In this document: piece after piece, positions 18,733 through 26,721 of the stretch | Layout: the number at the start of each line of letters is the position of its first letter | How positions within the stretch are numbered: the first letter of the stretch is position 1 | Assembly: GCF_020783315.1 (NCBI RefSeq) | Contig: NZ_CP086063.1 | Location: 2,406,501-2,470,500, forward strand | Source: Ferruginibacter lapsinanis | GTDB taxonomy: Bacteria > Bacteroidota > Bacteroidia > Chitinophagales > Chitinophagaceae | Length of the DNA stretch: 64,000 nucleotides | Direction of reading: 5' to 3' | Notes under the pieces: generated by a model | What the model was told of the DNA's origin: nothing | Seen by the model: the letters and a program-made list of their open reading frames with translations, nothing else | Databases searched by the model: none | Translations under genes and position numbers: made by a program

Positions 18733-20832
18733 CTATCTTATTAACACAAGGTTACCGTATTCTACTATTTCTCTGCAATCGTTGATTACTTTAATGTAAT
18801 AAACGTAGTTTGCTTCATCAGCATCCCTGTTTTTGTATACACCATTCCAGCAGTCTTTTATGTTGGTGGTGTAAAAGACTCTTTCACCCCAACGATTATA
18901 AATTGAAAAGTTCAGCTTGGTGATTGGTCCATCGTATATAATTCGATAGCAATCATTCATTCCATCTCCATTTGGTGTAAAAGCATTAGGGATAAATAAG
19001 GGGTAGAGTATACCAAAATCGGCTTTTACGATTATAGTGTCAAATCCAAAACATCCGGTGGCGGGATCTTTTCCCTGTAATATATATTGTTGAGTATGTT
19101 GAACAGAGGTAACCGGCGTTGCGATAGTGGAATCATTTAGTCCTGTAGCCGGAGACCAGATATAATCAATCCCTCCACTTGCCGCAAGACTAGCAGTTTT
19201 TAATGCACAATCAATATCGTTTGATTTAGTCGCTTCTATTTTTGCTGTATCAAGTGTTGATACAGTAATATTTGTGGATGCTCCGCAAATGCCATTATTA
19301 ACTACCAATTGTACATTATAAGTTCCGGGCTTGGGATAAGTATGTGAAGTATTTTGTGTTCCTGCAAAACCACCGTCGCCAAATGTCCAGGTCCATTCTT
19401 CTATTTTGTTATAATTGGTATGAGCAGAACCGGCAAAATCGAAGCTGTTACACTTAGTTTGAGTAGGAGTTATCGTCACCAGGTCAATGTCTTTTTGGAA
19501 GAATGGGCTGTCAATTATAGGTGAAAGATCAGTAATGACTAATCCATCTGCGCCATCAGTGGCTCCATAAGACGTATTAAAACAAGAAAGTGCAGGATTT
19601 TTTATCAAACCGGCATTTCCCTTTGTTACAGAGAAACTAACGTTCGGGGGTAAACTACTTTGTTGCACCGCTATAAATCCACCACCACCACCACCGCCTG
19701 GCCCAACACAGTCAGTCGTCGGGTTTTGATTTCCTCCATCTCCTCCATTAGCTTGTATGGTAAAGCCTCCAATTAGTGATGGAGTAAATAGTAATATGCT
19801 TCCACCACCACCACCGCCACCGGCACCATCAGCAATACCTGTTGCATCAAGTAATTGATTATTGCCATTAGCACTGATAAATTTTCCGTTAGCCGTTATG
19901 CTAGCCGCTTTTATAATGATGATACCTCCACCGTTTGCACCAGGTGTGCCTACTTTATTATTGGCATCTCCGCAACCACCACCACCACCTAGAAATATTT
20001 TACGGGGATAGTCGGCCGTAGATAAGCTTTTACCACCAATCCCTCCATTACCTGAAATGGCGCATCCTTCCCATTCGTTGCCTCCAATCCCTCCATTACC
20101 ATATCCCGATCCGCCACCGCCACCGGTATTTTGTTTATTGCCACCTCCGCCACCATTTCCTATAGCTCCTTTGCCGGCCATTTTTTCAGGACTTACCAAT
20201 GCAATTCCTTCTCCTTTTTCGGCTCCGCCACTCTGCCACGTACTGCCGGATTGAATAAGCGGATAGTAAAAATCAGGGGAACCCGTACCGCAATTACCAT
20301 CAGGGTTATTACTGATAGACCCGCCATTGAATCCTTTTCCGCTTACATTAATATCAGCATTCAATTGCAGGTTGTTTTTTACATTAAAAACCAATACCCC
20401 GCCCTTGTTTCCATCCCAGGGCAAACAAGTGAGTGTGCTTGTTACAACAGCACTATTATAAAATGGGACTTTTATTAATTGGACCTTGCCCTCGGGAATA
20501 TTAAATCTTTCATTAGGTATCTTATTTTTAAGGTTGATGATATTATTTGTGATCTTAAAAATATAGTTGAAGCTGTAATTTCCGGCATTTTTATAATCTG
20601 TAACCATACCAAAAGAAGCGCTGTTGGATGAATCAATAGCCGCTCCTTTCATTTGTATCATTAAAACGGTATCACCAATTTTAAAAGTTGATGCATCTTC
20701 AACAGTAATGGCATTGTCGCATGAAAGAATATCTCGTATCGGAGTATATTGGTTGATGATGCCACCTATAGAAACAGTCTGCCCGTTGCAAAAATTTATG
20801 GTAAGGGCGAGAAGGAAAAAAATGTTTTTCAT
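18733..20832 (-). CDS. secreted PKD-domain protein with type B (gliding-motility) C-terminal sorting domain
   Basis: A 699-aa exported protein with a short signal peptide (MKNIFFLLALTINFCNGQ). Residues about 200-400 are extremely glycine-rich with several Gly5-Gly6 runs between short beta segments (GGGGGGSILLF, GGGGGGFIAVQ). A PKD domain follows at about 455-530 (WTWTFGDGG...HTYPKPGTYNVQLVV). The last ~95 residues carry FIPNAFTPNGDGMNDCYRI and FSIYNRWGERVFYT, the CHU_C/type B sorting domain recognised by the type IX secretion system. It is therefore exported through the outer membrane and surface-attached or released. The role is unknown; adhesion is plausible. Confidence 0.87.
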   Translation of the reverse strand: MKNIFFLLALTINFCNGQTVSIGGIINQYTPIRDILSCDNAITVEDASTFKIGDTVLMIQMKGAAIDSSNSASFGMVTDYKNAGNYSFNYIFKITNNIINLKNKIPNERFNIPEGKVQLIKVPFYNSAVVTSTLTCLPWDGNKGGVLVFNVKNNLQLNADINVSGKGFNGGSISNNPDGNCGTGSPDFYYPLIQSGSTWQSGGAEKGEGIALVSPEKMAGKGAIGNGGGGGNKQNTGGGGGSGYGNGGIGGNEWEGCAISGNGGIGGKSLSTADYPRKIFLGGGGGCGDANNKVGTPGANGGGIIIIKAASITANGKFISANGNNQLLDATGIADGAGGGGGGGSILLFTPSLIGGFTIQANGGDGGNQNPTTDCVGPGGGGGGGFIAVQQSSLPPNVSFSVTKGNAGLIKNPALSCFNTSYGATDGADGLVITDLSPIIDSPFFQKDIDLVTITPTQTKCNSFDFAGSAHTNYNKIEEWTWTFGDGGFAGTQNTSHTYPKPGTYNVQLVVNNGICGASTNITVSTLDTAKIEATKSNDIDCALKTASLAASGGIDYIWSPATGLNDSTIATPVTSVQHTQQYILQGKDPATGCFGFDTIIVKADFGILYPLFIPNAFTPNGDGMNDCYRIIYDGPITKLNFSIYNRWGERVFYTTNIKDCWNGVYKNRDADEANYVYYIKVINDCREIVEYGNLVLIR

Positions 20833-20981
20833 TGGTGGCTGAAATAAACAATAAGATACCTGTTAATGAGATAAGTATTTACTATTCAGGAAATAAGCAA
20901 CAAAAGCCCTAAATAGGTTTGTTCAATCTACACCACTAATATACATTAATTGAATTATATATCACTTTCAGTAAGAGCCTG

Positions 20982-22322
20982 TCATGGATTTACGCCAACA
21001 TAATTGTTAGGAGTGATGGCTTTCAATTCTTTTTTAATTGAAGCAGATACTTTCAGTTTTGCAATGAATTGATGAATGGCTTTTTTATCAATGGCAGATT
21101 TGCCTCTGGTAAGTTCTTTCAACGCTTCATAAGGTTGAGGATAGTTTTCTCTACGTAATATAGTTTGAATGGCTTCGGCTACCACGGCCCAGTTATTATC
21201 AAGGTCTTCATTTAGCTTTGATTGATTCAGTACTAGTTTATCTAATCCCTTCTCAATTGATTTTACTGATAGGAGCGTATGAGCTACCGGTACACCTATA
21301 TTGCGTAAAACAGTAGAATCTGTAAGGTCTCTTTGTAATCTTGAAATAGGTAATTTAGCTGAAAGGTGTTCCAGTAGTGCATTTGCAATGCCCAGGTTTC
21401 CTTCTGCATTTTCAAAGTCTATTGGGTTTACTTTATGCGGCATGGCACTGCTGCCTATTTCGCCTTTCTTTGTTTTTTGTTTAAAATAATCCACGCTTAT
21501 ATAGGTCCAGATATCTCTGCAGAAATCAATTAAAATAGTGTTGATGCGTTTTATCGCATCAAAATGAGCGGCTAAAGTATCGTAATGTTCAATTTGTGTG
21601 GTGTACTGCTGACGTTGTAATCCAAGCCTTTCTTCACAAAATTCGTTGGCAAATTTTATCCAGTTGTATTTAGGGTATGCTACATGGTGAGCATTGAAAT
21701 TGCCCGTAGCTCCTCCAAATTTTGCAGTAAAAGGAATATAGCTGAAAAGTTGGATCTGGTTTTCTAAACGCTCTACAAACACCATCAATTCCTTGCCCAA
21801 TTTTGTAGGAGATGCAGGTTGTCCGTGAGTACGGGCAAGTAGCGGTACATTTTTGTATTGAACAGCCAGCTTACCTATGGCAGATTGCAGGTTGATGATT
21901 GCAGGAAGATAATCATATTCAACACTATGTTTCCAACTTAAAGGGATAGCCGTATTATTAATATCCTGAGAAGTAAGACCAAAGTGTATCCATTCCTTTA
22001 AATGTCCGGCTTTACATTCATCCAATTTATTTTTTAAAAAATATTCAACTGCTTTTACATCATGGTTGGTGATCTTTTCAGTTTCTTTAATTTCAGCAGC
22101 ATCTTCCAAAGAAAAATTCTCAACTACATTTAATAAATGTGCTTTTACAGGAGCTGCAATTTTCAAGAACTTTTTTTCGCCTAAAAACAAGAAATACTCC
22201 ACTTCTACCATTACCCTGTATTTTATCAGGGCAAATTCTGAAAAATACTCATCTAAATGTTGTAATTGTTTGCGGTAGCGTCCGTCTATAGGAGAGATTG
22301 CGGTTAGTTGATTTAAATCCAT
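20982..22322 (-). CDS. purB: adenylosuccinate lyase
   Basis: Catalyses two fumarate-releasing steps of purine synthesis (SAICAR to AICAR; adenylosuccinate to AMP). The 446-aa protein starts MDLNQLTAISPIDGRYRKQ, has HGQPASPTKLGKEL and carries the fumarase/aspartase-superfamily signature GSSAMPHKVNPIDFENAEGN near 290-310. The length is that of the long E. coli-like PurB. The ATG at 22322 is chosen; extending further upstream would run into the divergent mqnA start at 22363 and add a non-homologous N-terminus. The 40-base divergent gap holds the mqnA promoter. Confidence 0.96.
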   Translation of the reverse strand: MDLNQLTAISPIDGRYRKQLQHLDEYFSEFALIKYRVMVEVEYFLFLGEKKFLKIAAPVKAHLLNVVENFSLEDAAEIKETEKITNHDVKAVEYFLKNKLDECKAGHLKEWIHFGLTSQDINNTAIPLSWKHSVEYDYLPAIINLQSAIGKLAVQYKNVPLLARTHGQPASPTKLGKELMVFVERLENQIQLFSYIPFTAKFGGATGNFNAHHVAYPKYNWIKFANEFCEERLGLQRQQYTTQIEHYDTLAAHFDAIKRINTILIDFCRDIWTYISVDYFKQKTKKGEIGSSAMPHKVNPIDFENAEGNLGIANALLEHLSAKLPISRLQRDLTDSTVLRNIGVPVAHTLLSVKSIEKGLDKLVLNQSKLNEDLDNNWAVVAEAIQTILRRENYPQPYEALKELTRGKSAIDKKAIHQFIAKLKVSASIKKELKAITPNNYVGVNP

Positions 22323-22340
22323 GATGAAACTGTAAATTTG
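22308..22340 (+). promoter_or_regulatory. predicted Bacteroidota sigma-A promoter of mqnA
   Basis: TTG at 22308-22310 and TAAATTTG at 22333-22340 (22-base spacer) match the TTG/TAnnTTTG consensus. The predicted transcription start lies about 15-20 bases before the TTG start codon of mqnA. The -33 part overlaps the 5' end of purB on the other strand. Confidence 0.5.
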
Positions 22341-22362
22341 CTGCGAAATTAAACTAAAGCGA

Positions 22363-23109
22363 TTGGACAAAAAAATAAGAGTAGGGGCTGTTAGCTATTT
22401 AAATACTAAGCCGCTAATATATGGGTTTGAGCATGGCTTGATGAAAGATGAGATAGAATTGGTAATTGATTATCCGGCTAATATTGCAGATGCACTGATA
22501 AATGAACAAATCGATATAGGCCTGGTTCCTATGGCAGTTATTCCAAAATTGAAAGAACATCATATCATTGGTGATTATTGTATTGCCTGTGATGGAGAGG
22601 TTGCTAGTGTTTGCTTGTTTAGTGAGGTGCCCGTTCATGAAATAGAGACGATCATATTAGATTATCAAAGCCGTACTTCCGTAGCATTGGTGCAGATATT
22701 AATGAGTGAATATTGGAAACTTACCCCCCGATTTGTAAATGGTGGTGTAGATTTCAGATCAGAGATCAAAGGCACTACCGCAGCGGTGGTAATCGGAGAC
22801 AGGGCATTGGAGCAAAGAAAAAGTTCTCCTTATATATATGATCTGGGGACTGCATGGAAAGCGTATACAGGTTTGCCATTTGTATTTGCCGCATGGGTCA
22901 GTAATAAGCCTGTTGCCGATGATTTTATAAAAAAGTTTAATGAGGCTAACGCACTGGGTTTTAAAAACATGAACCAGATAGTAGAAAAGTATTCAATTCC
23001 GGATATTGATCTGATGAAATATTATACACAATTTATAAAATTTGAGTTGAATATTGCCATGCATGAGTCAATAGCTTTATTTTTGAGCAAGTTAAAACAG
23101 GTAAAATGA
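22363..23109 (+). CDS. mqnA: chorismate dehydratase MqnA (futalosine menaquinone pathway)
   Basis: MqnA dehydrates chorismate to 3-enolpyruvylbenzoate, the first committed step of the futalosine route to menaquinone. The 248-aa protein shows the family start KIRVGAVSYLNTKPLIYGF, the IDIGLVPMAVIP segment and the periplasmic-binding-protein-like fold (IGDRAL, TGLPFVFAAW). The start codon is TTG at 22363; no in-frame ATG gives a full-length protein, and a consensus promoter lies just upstream. The stop overlaps the ATG of rfbF by four bases, so it is the first gene of a long operon with polysaccharide genes. No other futalosine gene is nearby. Confidence 0.93.
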   Translation: MDKKIRVGAVSYLNTKPLIYGFEHGLMKDEIELVIDYPANIADALINEQIDIGLVPMAVIPKLKEHHIIGDYCIACDGEVASVCLFSEVPVHEIETIILDYQSRTSVALVQILMSEYWKLTPRFVNGGVDFRSEIKGTTAAVVIGDRALEQRKSSPYIYDLGTAWKAYTGLPFVFAAWVSNKPVADDFIKKFNEANALGFKNMNQIVEKYSIPDIDLMKYYTQFIKFELNIAMHESIALFLSKLKQVK

Positions 23110-23882
23110 AAGTTGTAATTTTCGCAGGAGGGCTTGGTACAAGGATTTCTGAAGAGACGGATACCAGGCCAAAACCTATGGTAGAAATTGGGGGTATGCC
23201 GATACTCTGGCATATAATGAAGATCTATAGTCATTATGGATTTAATGATTTTGTTGTTTGTTTGGGTTATAAGGGATATGTGATCAAGGAATATTTCATG
23301 AACTATTTTTTGCATAATTCTGATATCACAATCGATGTAGCCAATAATACAATGGAAGTTCATGGTAGTAAATCCGAAAAATTTAAAGTAACACTGGTAG
23401 AAACCGGCCAGAATACTAAAACAGCCGGCAGGTTAAAGCAGGTAGAGAAATATGTAGGGAATAATGATTTTATGCTTACTTATGGTGATGGGGTATGTGA
23501 TGTAGATATAGACGAGTTAATACGTTTTCATAAAGCACATAATAAAATTGCTACAGTAACAGCGGTTCAACTGGAAGCAAGATTTGGCGGAATGGAAATC
23601 AATCAGTCGGGAGAAGTTGATGCCTTTAGGGAAAAAGCAAAAGATGAAGGAAAATGGATCAATGCAGGGTTCTTTGTACTGAAACCCGAAGTGTTTAAAT
23701 ATCTGCAGGGAGATATGAGTGATATGATGTGGGAAGAAGATCCACTGGAAAAATTGACAACAGATAAGGAGTTAATAGCATTTCAACACAGAGGTTTTTG
23801 GAAGTGTATGGATGCGCTAAGAGACAAAATGGAATTTGAAGAACTTTGGAAAACTAATAATGCAAAATGGAAAGTGTGGTAA
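23106..23882 (+). CDS. rfbF: glucose-1-phosphate cytidylyltransferase
   Basis: Makes CDP-glucose from glucose-1-phosphate and CTP, the entry to CDP-deoxysugar synthesis. The 258-aa nucleotidyltransferase opens KVVIFAGGLGTRISEETDTRPKPMVEIGG, with the signature GLGTR and KPM motifs. It contains LTYGDGVCDVDI (metal-binding region) and FWKCMDALRDK near the end. Length matches RfbF. The ATG overlaps the mqnA stop by 4 bases and the gene overlaps the next ATG by 16 bases, so it is translationally coupled on both sides. Confidence 0.96.
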   Translation: MKVVIFAGGLGTRISEETDTRPKPMVEIGGMPILWHIMKIYSHYGFNDFVVCLGYKGYVIKEYFMNYFLHNSDITIDVANNTMEVHGSKSEKFKVTLVETGQNTKTAGRLKQVEKYVGNNDFMLTYGDGVCDVDIDELIRFHKAHNKIATVTAVQLEARFGGMEINQSGEVDAFREKAKDEGKWINAGFFVLKPEVFKYLQGDMSDMMWEEDPLEKLTTDKELIAFQHRGFWKCMDALRDKMEFEELWKTNNAKWKVW

Positions 23883-24949
23883 ATAAAATTTCATCATTCT
23901 ATACAAATAAAAGAGTTTTTGTTACTGGACATACCGGTTTCAAGGGAGCCTGGTTGATAACATGGCTTCGCCTTATGGGGGCTGACGTAAAGGGGTATTC
24001 GCTACCGCCGGAAGATAGCAATGGATTATATAATATAGTATCTAAAAATATCGAGTTTGAAAATGTATTTGCTGATATAAGAGATGCAAAAAGATTATCT
24101 GCTGAGATAGAAAATTTTCAGCCTGATATTATTTTCCATCTTGCGGCGCAGGCATTAGTACGTCGTTCTTATGAAATTCCATCAGAAACCTTTGATGTAA
24201 ATGTTGTAGGTACGGCAAATGTATTGGAGGCTGTAAAGAACAAACTGCCAAAAAAATGTACTGTTGTATTGATTACAACTGACAAGGTGTACGAAAACAG
24301 AGAGCTTGATTATCATTATAAAGAAGAAGATAGGCTTGGCGGCTATGATCCTTATAGTGCTAGCAAAGCTGCCGCAGAAATAGTTATCAGTTCTTTTAGA
24401 AATTCCTTTTTTAATATTAAGCAGTATTCTCTTCATCAAAAAGCGATCATCAGTACTCGTGCCGGAAATGTAATTGGAGGAGGAGATTGGAGTAAGGACA
24501 GGATTATTCCGGATATCGTTCGGGCACTACAACAAAATAAAACTATTGAAGTAAGAAATCCAGCTTCTGTTCGTCCATGGCAGCATGTACTGGAGCCGTT
24601 GGCAGGTTATCTGACAGTAGCGATGTTGGCTAATGAAAATTACAAGACTGTTTCAGAAGCGTATAATTTTGGTCCCTTACCGGTGGATCATCTTGCAGTG
24701 AAAGAGCTGGTTGAAGTGGCGATCAAAAGTTGGGGCAGTGGTGAATGGGCAGATACTTCAAATGCGGCACAGCCTCATGAGGCCGGATTACTGAAATTGG
24801 ATATTTCAAAAGCATTGAAAGAATTGAAATGGCAGCCCAAATTATCCAGTTCTGAAGCGATTGAGTGGACAATGACATGGTATAAACAAACAGAGGAAAA
24901 TGTTTTTCAATTTACGCAACAACAAATAAATAATTATCTCTCAAAATGA
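23867..24949 (+). CDS. rfbG: CDP-glucose 4,6-dehydratase
   Basis: Converts CDP-glucose to CDP-4-dehydro-6-deoxyglucose with tightly bound NAD. The 360-aa extended SDR protein has the cofactor motif VFVTGHTGFKGAWL near 15-30 and the active-site YDPYSASKAA (YxxxK). It also has the family-typical TRAGNVIGGGDWSKDRIIPDI and SVRPWQHVLEPL. The ATG at 23867 lies inside the end of rfbF. It is followed with a 4-base overlap by the epimerase-like gene. The pair rfbFG fixes the sugar nucleotide carrier as CDP. Confidence 0.96.
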   Translation: MESVVNKISSFYTNKRVFVTGHTGFKGAWLITWLRLMGADVKGYSLPPEDSNGLYNIVSKNIEFENVFADIRDAKRLSAEIENFQPDIIFHLAAQALVRRSYEIPSETFDVNVVGTANVLEAVKNKLPKKCTVVLITTDKVYENRELDYHYKEEDRLGGYDPYSASKAAAEIVISSFRNSFFNIKQYSLHQKAIISTRAGNVIGGGDWSKDRIIPDIVRALQQNKTIEVRNPASVRPWQHVLEPLAGYLTVAMLANENYKTVSEAYNFGPLPVDHLAVKELVEVAIKSWGSGEWADTSNAAQPHEAGLLKLDISKALKELKWQPKLSSSEAIEWTMTWYKQTEENVFQFTQQQINNYLSK

Positions 24950-25491
24950 TATTTACAGAATCTGTATTGAAAGGTAGTTATGTGATAGACCTAACTCCGT
25001 TAGCTGATGACAGGGGATGGTTTGCCCGTACATTTTGTAAAAATGAATTTGCCGCTATTGGTCATACTAAAGAATGGGTTCAGATGAATCATTCGTTTAC
25101 CAAAAACAAAGGCAGTATAAGAGGGATGCATTTTCAAATGGATCCGTTTAAAGAATGTAAACTGGTTCGGTGTATTTCAGGTGTGGTATTCGACGTGATA
25201 ATCGATCTGCGAAAAGATTCTCCAACTTTTCTTCAATGGTTTGGAGTAGAATTATCAGCAGCTAACAGAAAAATGATCTATATACCAGAAGGTTTTGCTC
25301 ATGGCTTTCAAACGTTGAGTGATAATTGTGAGTTGGTATATAATCATACACAGTTTTATACAAAAGAAGCGGAGGGTGGCGTAAGATATAATGACGAAAA
25401 AATAAATATACAGTGGCCGTTACCACTTTTTGATATTTCAGAAAGAGATAACACACATCCTAAACTTGATGACAATTTTAAAGGTATTTAA
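24946..25491 (+). CDS. dTDP-4-dehydrorhamnose 3,5-epimerase (RfbC) family protein, probably acting on a CDP-4-keto-6-deoxyhexose
   Basis: A 181-aa cupin of the RmlC family. Motifs seen: RGWFARTFCKNEFAA, SIRGMHFQMDP with the catalytic-base His, the CVSGVVFDVIIDLRKDS-like strand (CISGVVFDVIIDLRK) and IYIPEGFAHGFQTL. RmlC enzymes epimerise C3 and/or C5 of 4-keto-6-deoxy sugars. Here the context (rfbF and rfbG directly upstream, 4-base overlap) suggests a CDP- rather than a dTDP-linked substrate. Whether it epimerises C3, C5 or both cannot be told from sequence. Confidence 0.88.
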   Translation: MIFTESVLKGSYVIDLTPLADDRGWFARTFCKNEFAAIGHTKEWVQMNHSFTKNKGSIRGMHFQMDPFKECKLVRCISGVVFDVIIDLRKDSPTFLQWFGVELSAANRKMIYIPEGFAHGFQTLSDNCELVYNHTQFYTKEAEGGVRYNDEKINIQWPLPLFDISERDNTHPKLDDNFKGI

Positions 25492-25493
25492 TT

Positions 25494-26720
25494 ATGAAAT
25501 GTAGATTTTGCAAGACTGAACTTGAGCACGTGTTTGTTGATTTGATCAATTCTCCGGCATCGAATTCATTTTTAACCGGAGAACAATTGAATGAACCGGA
25601 AACGTTTTTTCCGTTGAAAGTATATACCTGTCATAAATGTTTTTTAGTGCAGGTAGATGAGTATAAAAAGAGTGATGCCATCTTCGATAGCAGTTATGTG
25701 TATTTTTCCTCATTCAGTTCAAGTTGGTTGCAACATGCAAAAAACTATACAGAAATGATGACCAAAAGATTTGGGTATACTGATAAATCTTTGGTAATAG
25801 AAATTGCATCGAATGACGGTTATTTATTGCAATATTTTAAACAAAATAATATTCCTGTTTTAGGAATAGAACCAACAGCTAATACGGCTGCGGCTGCTAA
25901 AGAAAAAGGAGTTGATTCAGTGATTGATTTTTTTGGTGTGTCATTAGCAGAAAAGTTGGTAGCAAAAGGAACTAAGGCTGATCTGTTATTGGGGAATAAT
26001 GTATTGGCGCATGTGCCCGATATTCTTGATTTTGTAGGAGGAATGAAGGTGATACTGAAAGAGGATGGTGTCATTACAATGGAGTTTCCGCATCTGATGC
26101 AATTAGTGGATAATAACCAGTTTGATACGATCTATCATGAACATTTTTCATATTTGTCTTTCTACACAGTGAAACAAATATTTGAATCTAAAGGATTGCA
26201 GATGTTTGATGTTGAAGAAATCCCAACCCACGGAGGATCATTAAGGATCTTTGCCAAACATGCAGAAGATGCATCAAAAGAGATATCTCCTAATGTAGAA
26301 GCTTTGCTAGGTAAAGAAAAAAGTAAAGGATTAGATACACTGGCATATTATGATAACTTTCAACAAAAGGCATTAAAAGTTAAATTAGATTTTACTGATT
26401 TTTTAATAGCTCAAAAGAAAGGTGGGAAAAAAGTTGCAGCTTATGGAGCGGCGGCGAAAGGAAATACTTTGCTGAATTATTGCGGAATCAAGCATGATCT
26501 GATAGATTTTGTCGTGGATGCCAATCCTAATAAGCAAAATAAATTTTTACCTGCCAGTCATATTCCTGTAGTAGATGAAACAAAGATCAAAAGTGAAAAA
26601 CCTGACTTTGTGGTTATTTTTCCATGGAATATTAAAGAAGAGGTCATACAGAAATTGGCATACATAAAAGATTGGGGAGGTAAATTTGTAATTGCAATAC
26701 CTGATTTGCAAATTATTTAG
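25494..26720 (+). CDS. sugar C-methyltransferase with N-terminal zinc-binding domain
   Basis: A 408-aa three-part protein: an N-terminal zinc ribbon (CRFC near residue 3 and CHKC near 46), a class I SAM methyltransferase domain (VIEIASNDGYLLQYF near 102-116, LLGNNVLAHVPD) and the C-terminal domain with KVAAYGAAAKGNTLLNYC. This architecture is that of nucleotide-sugar C-methyltransferases such as TylC3 and NovU, which methylate C3 or C5 of 4-keto-6-deoxyhexoses. Following rfbF, rfbG and an epimerase, it most likely adds a branching methyl to the CDP-4-keto sugar. It begins 2 bases after the previous stop. Confidence 0.87.
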   Translation: MKCRFCKTELEHVFVDLINSPASNSFLTGEQLNEPETFFPLKVYTCHKCFLVQVDEYKKSDAIFDSSYVYFSSFSSSWLQHAKNYTEMMTKRFGYTDKSLVIEIASNDGYLLQYFKQNNIPVLGIEPTANTAAAAKEKGVDSVIDFFGVSLAEKLVAKGTKADLLLGNNVLAHVPDILDFVGGMKVILKEDGVITMEFPHLMQLVDNNQFDTIYHEHFSYLSFYTVKQIFESKGLQMFDVEEIPTHGGSLRIFAKHAEDASKEISPNVEALLGKEKSKGLDTLAYYDNFQQKALKVKLDFTDFLIAQKKGGKKVAAYGAAAKGNTLLNYCGIKHDLIDFVVDANPNKQNKFLPASHIPVVDETKIKSEKPDFVVIFPWNIKEEVIQKLAYIKDWGGKFVIAIPDLQII

Positions 26721-26721
26721 C

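Noticed and set aside
20057..20254. Proline-rich plus-strand frame
   Set aside because: It is the antisense shadow of the poly-glycine region of the PKD protein (GGN codons read as NCC prolines).
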